Origin: Lolium rigidum | Lineage: Eukaryota; Streptophyta; Magnoliopsida; Poales; Poaceae | Assembly: GCF_022539505.1 (NCBI RefSeq) | Contig: NC_061508.1 | Location: forward strand, 265,366,736 to 265,430,735 | Reading direction: 5' to 3' | Length of the DNA: 64,000 nt | In this document: positions 9,928 to 19,153 of the stretch, one piece after another | Position numbering within the stretch: position 1 is the first letter of the stretch | Layout: each line of letters begins with the position of its first letter | Program-made: the position numbers and the translations under genes | Notes under the pieces: generated by a model | Seen by the model: the letters and a program-made list of their open reading frames with translations, nothing else | Told to the model about the DNA's origin: nothing | The model's database searches: none

Positions 9928-11792
9928 TGATACGTCTCAAACGTATCTATAATTTCTTATGTTCCATGCTACTTTTATGATGATACTCACATGTTTTATA
10001 CACACTTTATGTCATATTTATGCGTTTTCCGGAACTAACCTATTGACGAGATGCCGAAGTGCCAGTTCCTGTTTTTTGCTGTTTTTGGTTTCAGAAATCC
10101 TAGTAAGGAAATATTCTCGGAATTGGACGAAATCAACGCCCAGCATCTTATAATTCCACGAAGCTTCCAGAACACCCGAGAGGGACCGGAGGAGAGCCAC
10201 AGGCCCACCACACAAGGTGGCGGCGCGGCCCAAGGGGGGGCGCGCCCCCTATTGTGTGGTTGCCTCGTCAGCCCTCCGACTCCGACTCTTCGCCTATAAG
10301 AAGCTCCCTGACCTAAAACATCGAGACGGAAAATCCACGGTACGAGAAACCTTCCAGAGCCGCCGCCATCGCGAAGCCAAGATCTGGGGGACAGGAGTCT
10401 CTGTTCCGGCACGCCGCCGGGACGGGCAAGTGCCCCCGGAAGGCATCTCCACCGCCATCTTCATCAACGCTGCTGTCTCCCATGAGGAGGGAGTAGTTCT
10501 CCCTCGAGGCTAAGGGCTGTACCGGTAGCTATGTGGTTCATCTCTCTCCATGTACTTCAATACAATGATCTCATGAGCTGCCTTACATGATTGAGATCCA
10601 TATGATGAGCTTGTAATCTAGATGTCGTTATGCTATTCAAGTGGATTTTACTTATGTGATCTCCGGAGACTCCTTGTCCCACGTGTGTAAAGGTGACAGT
10701 GTGTGCACCGTGTGGGTCTCTTAGGCTATATTTCACAGAATACTTATTCACTGAGTTATGATTTGAGTTGGATGTGTCTAAGAAATTGTGGTGTGTTAGT
10801 ACCTCCTATGAATTCTCACAGTGACATCGTGGGGTGTTTATTAGTACTTGGGAATACATCTTTAAGGTTTGCCTACATGATGAATTAGTGTTCGTTATCT
10901 TGCCAGAGAGTAATTCAGAATAGCATAGTGAAGTGCTTATTTATATTCCTTTATGATTGCAATGTGCTTTATATCACTATTAATCTATTTTCTACTCTAG
11001 TGATGTTATTAAAGTACTCTATTCCTCCTCCATGATGTAATGGTGACAGTGTGTGCATCATGTAGTACTTGGCGTAGTTTATGATTGTAATCTCTTGTAG
11101 ATTATGGAGTTAACTATTACTATGATAGTATTGATGTGATCTATTCCTCCTTTCATAGTTTGTCGGTGACAGTGTGCATGCTATGTTAGTACTCGGTATA
11201 ATTGCGTTGGTCTATCATGCACTCTAAGGTTATTTAAATATGAACATCGAATGTTGTGGAGCTTGTTAACTCCTGCATTGAGGTGCACTTGTAGCCCTAC
11301 ACAATTAGTGGTGTTTGTCATCCAACAAGAGACTGTAGAATGGTTTTATTATGTGATCAATGTTGAGAGTGTCCACTAGTGAAAGTATGATCCCTAGGCC
11401 TTGTTTCCAAATACTGCAATCATCGCTTATTTACTGTTTTCTTGCATCTTTACTTCCTGCAATATTACTACCATCAATCTGCACGCCGGCAAGCTATTTT
11501 TACGGCGCCGTTACTACTGCTCATATTCATTCATACCACTTGTATTTTACTATCTCTTCGCCGAACTAGTGCACCTATACACCGACAAGTGTATTAGGTG
11601 TGTTGGGGACACAAGAGACTTCTTGTATCGTGATTGCGGGGTTGCTTGAGAGGGATATCTTTGAACTCTTCCTCCCCGAGTTCGATAAACCTTGGGTGAT
11701 CCACTTAAGGGAAAACTTGCTCGCTGTTCTACAAACCTCTGCTCTTGGAGGACCAACACCGTCTACGAGAAAAGGAGTGTGCGTAGACATCA
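9928..11792 (+). repeat. 5' LTR of the Athila-like element (copy C)
   Basis: TGATACGTCTC...GTAGACATCA, 1865 bp. It aligns with copy D (15575-17283) and the solo LTR at 36830-38305 along most of its length. The central part holds three hairpin modules, listed separately. Confidence 0.8.
10671..11195 (+). repeat. Three hairpin modules in LTR copy C
   Basis: Each module has a conserved loop core GGTGACAGTGTG flanked by complementary arms: CCCAC/GTGGG (10678-10682 and 10712-10716), CATGATG/CATCATG (11031-11037 and 11056-11062) and CATAG/CTATG (11154-11158 and 11181-11185). The last two are preceded by ATTCCTCCT and followed by a TAGTACT motif. Arms differ between modules but stay complementary. 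Confidence 0.8.
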
Positions 11793-11802
11793 AGCTACTT
11801 TT

Positions 11803-11821
11803 ACGGCGCTGTTGCCGGGGA
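11803..11821 (+). other. Primer binding site, tRNA-Asp type
   Basis: ACGGCGCTGTTGCCGGGGA, ten bases after the 5' LTR, matches the Athila-type tRNA-Asp primer site TGGCGCCGTTGCCGGGG apart from two changes. Confidence 0.7.
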
Positions 11822-11960
11822 GGTAAGGTAAAAGGTATTCACATCCTCCGACTACTAAGCTATTTCCTAGCCTCGTTGCCGGTGTGTGAGTGCTCGAAGC
11901 TATTTCCTTTAGATCCTGCAATTGCATCTTTTTGTTTGTTGTTTACACTAGTAAGGCATA

Positions 11961-12587
11961 ATGGACAACAATGAGCTTTTTGTTCTATTTCCTGAGTTAA
12001 GACATGGATTGTTTGATGCGAAAATTAAAAAACCTATGGAATCTTATTTGCATGATAGTAGTAATATTAGTATGAACGCTTTGAACAACATTGTTGATAA
12101 TGATATAGAAAGTTCTAAGCTTGGGGAAGCTGGTTTTGATGAGCATGATATTTTTAGTCCCCCAAGCATTGAGGAGAAAATTTTCTTTGATGATATTTTG
12201 CCTCCTATTTATGATGATTATAATGATAGTGGTCTTTTGGTGCCACCTACTATGGAGAGTAAATTTTATTATGATTATACTATGCCTCCTACACTTGATG
12301 AGAATAATAATGATAGCTACTTTGATGAATTTGCTCCCACTATTACTAATAAAATTGATTATGCTTATGTGGAGAGTAATAATTTTATGCATGAGACTCA
12401 TTATAAGAATGTTTCATTTGATAGTTATATTGTTGAGTTTGCTCATGATGCTACTGGATATTATTATGAGAGAGGAAAATATGGTTGTAGAAATTTTCAT
12501 GTTACTAAAACACCTCCCTATATGCTGAAATTTTTGAAGTTACACTTGTTTTATCTTTCTATGCTTGTTGCATTATGCTCTACATGA
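11961..12587 (+). CDS. Acidic ORF of the Athila-like element (208 codons)
   Basis: This is the only intact reading frame in the element. It starts at an ATG about 170 bases after the 5' LTR and runs 208 codons without a stop. The protein is rich in Asp, Glu, Asn, Tyr and Phe, with repeated short patterns of the kind PP-x-x-(D/E) (for example ILPPIYDD, TMPPTLDEN) and a hydrophobic C-terminus near residues 190-205. I see no capsid, zinc-knuckle, protease or polymerase motif. It takes the place where gag would be. The codon composition is AT-rich, unlike the peroxidase genes. It may be a diverged structural protein or an accessory product; its function is unknown. Such a long frame in decayed surroundings hints at recent coding constraint. 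Confidence 0.55.
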   Translation: MDNNELFVLFPELRHGLFDAKIKKPMESYLHDSSNISMNALNNIVDNDIESSKLGEAGFDEHDIFSPPSIEEKIFFDDILPPIYDDYNDSGLLVPPTMESKFYYDYTMPPTLDENNNDSYFDEFAPTITNKIDYAYVESNNFMHETHYKNVSFDSYIVEFAHDATGYYYERGKYGCRNFHVTKTPPYMLKFLKLHLFYLSMLVALCST

Positions 12588-13299
12588 ACTTGTTTATTTA
12601 CAAGATTCCTTTTCATAGGAAGTGGGTTAGGCTTAAATTTGTTTTGAATTTGCTTCTTGATGCTCTCTTTTGCTTCAACTACTTATTTCTTGGGAGTGCA
12701 TCATTAAAATTGTTGAGCCCATCTTAATGGCTATAAAGAAAGCACTTCTTGGGAGATAACCCATGTTTATTTTGCTACGTACTTTGTTTATGTTTGTGTC
12801 TTGGAAGTTGTTACTACTGTAGCAACCTCTCCTTATCTTTAGTTTTATTGCATTGTTGTGCCAAGTAAAGTCTTTGATAGTAAGGTTCATACTAGATTTG
12901 GATTCTTGCGCAGAAATAGATTTCTTGCTGTCACGAATTTGGCTAGGGTTCTCTGTACGTAACTCAGAAAAATCTGCCAATTTACGTGAGTGATCCTCAG
13001 ATAAGTACGCAACTTTCATTCAATTTGAGCATTTTCAACTCAGCAAGTATGGTGCCACTAAAAAATTCGTCTTTACGGACTGTTCTGTTTTGACAGATTC
13101 TGCCTTTTATTTCGCATTGCCTCTTTTGCTATGTTGGATGGATTTCTTTGTTCCATTAACTTCCAGTAGCTTTGTGCAATGTCCAGAAGTGTTAAGAATG
13201 ATTGTGTCACCTCTGAATATGTGAATTTTTGATTATGCACTAACCCTCTAATGAGTTTGTTTTGAGTTTGGTGTGGAGAAAGTTTTCAAGGGTCAAGAG

Positions 13300-13478
13300 C
13301 ATGGAAAAAAATAGCGCGCTATTCCAACGCTAATAGCACGCTATAGCATATCTGGAGAGCCGACGCTACGCTATTTTGGCGCTATAGAGCGCTATTTGTG
13401 TTAATAGCTCGCTATAGCAAGCTAATAGCGTATTTTTAGACCCACGCTATTTTGTTATAGCGCGCTATTTTTTTCCTT
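13300..13478. mobile_element. Mutator-type MITE built of palindromic AGCGCGCTAT motifs
   Basis: The 179-bp insertion is flanked by the exact 9-bp repeat GGTCAAGAG (13291-13299 and 13479-13487), the target-site size of Mutator-like elements. Its ends are near-perfect inverted repeats around GGAAAAAAATAGCGCGCTAT. The interior is almost entirely short variants of TAGCGCGCTATA, which is itself palindromic. There is no coding capacity. Confidence 0.85.
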
Positions 13479-13526
13479 GGTCAAGAGAGGAGGATGATAC
13501 AATATGATCAAGAAGAGTGAAAAGTC

Positions 13527-13658
13527 TAAGCTTGGGGATGCCCCCGTGGTTCATCCCTGCATATTTCAAGAAGACTCAAGCATCTAAGCTTGGGGATGCC
13601 CCCGTGGTTCATCCCTGCATATTTCAAGAAGACTCAAGCATCTAAGCTTGGGGATGCC
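13527..13658 (+). repeat. 58-bp tandem repeat, 2.3 copies
   Basis: Two identical 58-bp units (13527-13584, 13585-13642) and the start of a third. Each unit begins TAAGCTTGGGGATGCCC, nearly the same sequence that precedes the 3' LTRs as the putative polypurine tract. Confidence 0.9.
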
Positions 13659-15574
13659 CAAGGCATCCCCTTCTTCATCGACAACATTATCAGGTCACCT
13701 CTAGTGAAACTATATTTTTATTCCGTCACATCTTATGTGCTTTACTTGGAGCGTCTGTGTGCTTTTGTTTTCGTTGTTTTATTTTCATTCACTGGATCTA
13801 ACATTCATGCTTGTGTGGGAGAGAGACACGCTCCGCTTGTTGCATATGGACACAGTGTGTCCTTAGGCTCTACTTTTAATGTTCATGGCGAAGGTTGAAT
13901 CTTCTTCGTTAAATTGTTATATGGTTGGAATTGGAAAATGCTGCATATAGTAAATCGTATAATGTCTTGGATAATTTGATACTTGGCAATTGTTGTGCTC
14001 ATAGATCATGTTTAAGCTCTTGCATCACGTACTTTGCACCCATTAATGAAGAAACTACTTAGAGCTTGCTAAAATTTGGTTTGCATGATTTGGTTTCTCT
14101 AGAGTCTAGATAATATCTAGTTTTGAGTGTTTGAACAACAAGGAAGACGGTGTAGAGTCTTATAATGTTTACAATATGTCTTTTATGTGAGTTTTGCTGC
14201 ACCGTTTCATCCTTGTGTTTGTTTCAAATAACCTTGCTAGCCTAAACCTTGTATCGAGAGGAATACTTCTCATGCATCCAAAATCCTTGAGCCAACCAAC
14301 TATGCCATTTGTGTCCACCATACCTACCTACTACATGGTATTTATCCGCCATTCCAAAGTAAATTGCTTGAGTGCTACCTTTAAAATTCCATTCATTCAC
14401 CTTTGCAATATATAGCTCATGGGACAAATAGGCTTAAAAACTATTGTGGTATTGAATATGTAGCTTATGCACTTTATCTCTTATTAAGTTGCTTGTTGTG
14501 CGATAACCATGCTTACGGGGACGCCATCAACTATTTCCTTTGTTGAATATCATGTGAGTTGCTATGCATGTCCGTCTTGTCTGAAGTAAGGAGATCTACC
14601 ACGCTTATATGGTTGGAGCATGCATATTGTTAGAGAAGAACATTGGGCCGCTAACTAAAGCCATGAATCATGGTGGAAGTTTCGGTTTTGGACATATTAT
14701 CCTCAATCTCGTATGAGAATAATAATTGTTGCCAGCATGCTTATGCATTAAAGAGGAGTCCATTATCTGTTGTCCATGTTGTCCCGGTATGGATGTCTAA
14801 GTTGAGAATAATCAAAAGCGAGAAATCCAAATGCGAGCTTTCTCCTTAGACCTTTGTACGGGCGGCATGGAGGTACCCCATTGTGACACTTGGTTAAAAC
14901 ATGTGCCATTGCAAAGATCCATGTTAGTCCAAGCTAATTAGGACAAGGTGCGGGCACTATTAGTATACTATGCATGAGGCTTGCAACTTGTAAGATATAA
15001 TTTACATAACTCATATGCTTTATTACTACCGTTGACAAAATTGTTTCATGTTTTCAAAATGAAAAGCTCTAGCACAAATATAGCAATCGATGCTTTCCTC
15101 TTTGAAGGACCATTCTTTTACTTTTATGTTGAGTCAGTTCACCTATCTCTCTCCACCTCAAGAAGCAAACACTTGTGTGAACTATGCATTGATTCCTACA
15201 TACTTGCATATTGTACTTGTTATATTACTCTATGTTGACAATTATCCATGAGATATACATGTTACAAGTTGAAAGCAACCGCTGAAACTTAATCTTCCTT
15301 TGTGTTGCTTCAATACCTTTACTTTGATTTATTGCTTTATGAGTTAACTCTTATGCAAGACTTATTAATGCTTGTCTTTAAGTACTATTCATGAAAAGTC
15401 TTTGCTTTATGATTCACTTGTTTACTCATGTCATTACCATTGTTTTGATCGCTGCATTCACTACATATGTTTACAAATAGTATGATCAAGGTTATGATAG
15501 CATGTCACTTCAGAAATTATCTTTGTTATCGTTTTACTCCGCTCGGGACGAGCGGAACTAAGCTTGGGGATGCT

Positions 15575-17283
15575 TAATACGTCTCCGACGTATCGATAAT
15601 TTCTTATGTTCTATGCCATATTATTGATGATACCTACATGTTTTATGCACACTTTATGTCATATTCGTGCATTTTACGGAACTAACCTATTAACAAGATG
15701 CCGAAGTGCCAGTTGCTGTTTTCTGCTATTTTTGGTTTCAGAAATCCTAGTAACGAAATATTCTCGGAATTGGACGAAATCAAGACCCAGGGGCCTATTT
15801 TGCCACGAACCTTCCAGAAGACCGAGGAGCATAAGAAGTGGGGCCACGAGGTGGCGACACCACAAGGCGGCGCGGCCAAGGAGGGGCCCGCGCCGCCCTG
15901 TGGTGTGGGCCCCTCGTCAGCCCTCCGACTCTGCCCTTCCGCCTACTTAAAGCCTCCGTCGCGAAACCCCTGATACGAAGAACCACGATACGGAAAACCT
16001 TCCAGAGCCGCCGCCATCGCGAAGCCAAGATGCAGGGGACGGGAGTCTCGTTCCGGCACCTGCCGGAGCGGGGAAGTGCCCCGGAAGGCTTCTCCATCGA
16101 CACCGCTGCCATCTCCACCGCCATCTTCATCACCGCTGCTGCTCCCATGAGGAGGGAGTAGTTCTCCATCGAGGCTCGGGGATGTACCGGTAGCTATGTG
16201 GTTCATCTCTCTCCTATGTACTTCAATACAATAATCTCATGAGCTGCCTTACATGATTGAGATTCATATGATGATGCTTGTAATCTAGATGTCGTTATGC
16301 TAGTCAAGTGAATTTTACTTATGTGATCTCCGGAGACTCCTTGTCCCACGTGTGTAAAGGTGACAGTGTGTGCACCGTGTGGGTCTCTTAGGCTATATTT
16401 CACAGAATACTTATTCACTGTTGAATGGCGTAGTGAAGTGCTTATTTATATCTCTTTATGATTGCAATGTATTTTGTATCACAATTTATCTATGTGCTAC
16501 TCTAGCAATGTTATTAAAGTAGTTTTATTCCTCCTGCACGGTGTAATGGTGACAGTGTGTGCATCCGTGTTAGTACTTGGTTTATGCTATGATTATGATA
16601 TCTTGTAGATTATGAAGTTAATTATTGCTATGATAGTATTGATGTGTATTATTCCTCCTACATAGTGTGAAGGTGACAGTGTGCATACTATGTTAGTACT
16701 TGGTTTAGTCTTATTGATCTTTCATGCACTCTAAGGTTATTTAAATATGAACATTGAATTGTGGAGCTTGTTAACTCCGGCATTGAGGATTCGTGTAATC
16801 CTACGCAATGTGTTCATCATCCAACAAGAGTGTAGAGTATGCATTTATCTATTCTGTTATGTGATCAATGTTGAGAGTGTCCACTAGTGAAAGTCTAATC
16901 CCTAGGCCTTGTTCCTAAATACGCTATCGCTGCTTGTTTACTTGTTTCTCTGCGTTACTACTTGCTGCGTTACTACTGCTTGTTTACTTGTCTCGGGCAA
17001 AACACTTTTCTCGGTGCCGTTGCTACTGCTCATATATATTCATACCACCTGTATTTCACTATCTCTTCGCCGAACTAGTACACCTATTAGGTGTGTTGGG
17101 GACACAAGAGACTTCTTGCTTTGTGGTTGCAGGGTTGCTTGAGAGGGATATCTTTGACCTCTTCCTCCCTGAGATCGATAAACCTTGGGTGATCCACTTA
17201 AGGGAAACTTGCTGCTGTTCTACAAACCTCTGCTCTTGGAGGCCCAACACTGTCTACAAGAATAGAAGCTCCCGTAGACATCA
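15575..17283 (+). repeat. 3' LTR of the Athila-like element (copy D)
   Basis: It begins TAATACGTCTCCGACG (the usual TG is mutated to TA) and ends CGTAGACATCA, 1709 bp. It matches copy C with small indels, one of which removes about 150 bases near 16420. Confidence 0.75.
16338..16705 (+). repeat. Three hairpin modules in LTR copy D
   Basis: Arms are CCCAC/GTGGG (16345-16349, 16379-16383), CACGG/CCGTG (16537-16541, 16565-16569) and ACATAGT/ACTATGT (16660-16666, 16687-16693), each around the loop core GGTGACAGTGTG. Compared with copy C, the second and third stems have changed on both sides in a way that keeps base pairing. Confidence 0.8.
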
Positions 17284-18347
17284 ACCGCTATCGAGCATGC
17301 ATCTTTGCCTAAAAAGTCCACCTTCGGGTTAGCATCCGCACCCCTTCCAGTATTAAGTTGCAAACAACAGACAATTGCATTAAGTATGGTGCGTAATGTA
17401 ATCAACACAAATATCCTTAGACAAAGCATTGATGTTTTATCCCTAGTGGCAACAACACATCCACAACCTTAGAACTTTCCGTCACTCGTCCCGCATTCAA
17501 TGGAGGCATGAACCCACTATCGAGCATAAATACTCCCTCTTGGAGTCACAAGTATCAACTTGGCCAGAGCCTCTACTAGCAACGGAGAGCATGCAAGAAC
17601 ATAAACAACACATATATGATAGATTGATAATCAACTTGACATAGTATTCCATATTCATCGTATCCCAACAAACACAACATGTAGCATTACAAATAGATGA
17701 TCTGGATCATGATAGGAAGCTCACAAGATCTAACATGATAGCACAATGAGGAGAAGACAACCATCTAGCTACTGCTATGGACCCATAGTCCAGGGGTGAA
17801 CTACTCACACATCAATCCGGAGACGATCATGGTGATGAAGAGTCCTCCGGAGATGATTCCCCTCTCGCGCGGGGTGCCGGAGGCGATCTCTCGAATCCCC
17901 CGAGATGGGATTGGCGGCGGCGTCTCTGGAAGGTTTTCCGTATCGTGGCTCTCGGTACAGGGGTTTTCGCGACGAAGGCTATAAGTAGGCGGAAGGGTAG
18001 GGCTGGAGGCGGCGAGGGGGCCCCACACCATAGGCCGGTGCGGGCCGCGCCGCCCTATGGTCTGGCCACCTCGTGGCCCCACTTCGTATCCCCTTCGGTC
18101 TTCTGGAAGCTTCGTGGAAAAATAAGACCCTGGGCGTTGATTTCGTCCAATTCCGAGAATATTTCCTTTGTAGGATTTCTGAAACCAAAAACAACGAAAA
18201 CAGCAAGAATCGGCTCTTCGGCATCTCGTTAATAGGTTAGTGCCGGAAAATGCATAATAATGACATAAAGTGTGTATAAAACATGTGAGTATCATCATAA
18301 AAGTAGCATGGAACATAAGAAATTATAGATACGTTTGAGACGTATCA
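17284..18347 (-). repeat. Reversed Athila-like LTR, subfamily 1 (copy E, partial)
   Basis: This is the reverse complement of about the first 1060 bases of LTR copy A, ending at 18347 with the reversed TGATACGTCTC. Its remaining 500 bases are missing where it meets LTR copy D at 17284. It is followed by a reversed polypurine-type sequence and interior, so it was a 3' LTR of a minus-strand element. Confidence 0.75.
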
Positions 18348-18462
18348 AGCATCCCCAAGCTTAGTTCCTACTCGCCCTCGAGTAGGTAAACGATAACAAT
18401 GATAATTTACGAAGTGACATGCTATCATAATCTTGATCAATACTATTGTAAAGCATATGAGA
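18348..18462 (-). mobile_element. 3' interior of the reversed Athila-like element
   Basis: Reverse complement of the sequence just before LTR copy A (7270-7382). It is cut off by the N gap. Confidence 0.7.
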
Positions 18463-18562
18463 NNNNNNNNNNNNNNNNNNNNNNNNNNNNNNNNNNNNNN
18501 NNNNNNNNNNNNNNNNNNNNNNNNNNNNNNNNNNNNNNNNNNNNNNNNNNNNNNNNNNNNNN
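18463..18562. other. Assembly gap of 100 N
   Basis: Exactly 100 N, the usual placeholder for a gap of unknown size. The elements on the two sides do not continue into each other: Athila-like interior on the left, CACTA repeats on the right. Confidence 0.95.
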
Positions 18563-18590
18563 TGAGATCAAAAGAAAAAGAAAGTTGATT

Positions 18591-19153
18591 GTACATAGAG
18601 GATGACATGCGGGTCCCATGAGCCAACAGGTTCCTCAACGTTTCAAACGTGGCATGAGATCGAAACAAAAAGGCAAGTGACCAAATATCAGGATCCAAAA
18701 ATAATTCAAGAAAAGAAACTTGAGTGTACATAGAGGATGACATGCGGGTCCCATTTAGCAGCAGCGGTATCACCGTTTGAGAGGCAGCAGGGGATCGAAA
18801 GAAAAAGGCAAGTGACCAAATTTGAGGTGCCAAAAAAATCCAAGAAAAGAAAGTTTTATAGTACATAGAGGATGACATGCGGGTCCCATTTAGCAAGCAG
18901 CGGTATCACCGTTTGAGAGGCGGCAGGGGATCGAAAGAAAAAGGCAAGTGACCAAATATGAGGTGCCAAAAAATCCAAGAAAAGAAAGTTTTATAGTACA
19001 TAGAGGATGACATGCGGGTCCCATTTAGCAAGACAGCAGTATCACCGTTTGAGAGGCGGCAGGGGATCGAAAGAAAAAGGCAAGTGACCAAATTTGAGGT
19101 GCCAAAAAAAATCCAAGAAAAGAAAGTTTTATAGTACATAGAGGATGACATGC
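18591..19153. repeat. 135-bp tandem repeats of the CACTA element
   Basis: Units starting GTACATAGAGGATGACATGC occur at 18591, 18726, 18861, 18996 and 19134, and after the solo LTR at 23139 and about 23274. The spacing is 135-138 bp. Each contains GGTATCACCGTTTGAGAGGC. Because 135 is divisible by three, the minus strand shows a repeating 45-residue open frame (with NGTRMSSSMY per unit), which I regard as a by-product. Confidence 0.9.

Larger units (their letters stand above)
12588..15574 (+). mobile_element. Non-coding 3' interior of the Athila-like element
   Basis: About 3 kb without a convincing gene. It contains a MITE at 13300-13478, a 58-bp tandem repeat at 13527-13658, and from about 14545 the region shared with 6345-7382 and 61829-62427. 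It ends AAGCTTGGGGATGC before the 3' LTR. The same AAGCTTGGGGATGC sequence is also the core of the 58-bp tandem repeat. Confidence 0.7.
9928..17283 (+). mobile_element. Athila-like non-autonomous LTR retrotransposon
   Basis: The element has a 5' LTR (9928-11792), a primer site matching tRNA-Asp, one intact acidic ORF, a long non-coding interior and a 3' LTR (15575-17283). There is no protease, reverse transcriptase or integrase, so it would depend on a partner for mobility. The tRNA-Asp-type primer site is characteristic of the Athila lineage of Gypsy elements. The left flank is LTR copy B. The right flank is a reversed subfamily 1 LTR, and no matching 5-bp target duplication is seen, which points to later rearrangement. 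Confidence 0.75.

Noticed and set aside
12121..12528. Second long frame overlapping the acidic ORF
   Set aside because: It is a +1 shadow made hydrophobic by the GAT/TAT-rich codons of the true frame, starts inside it and has no own signal.
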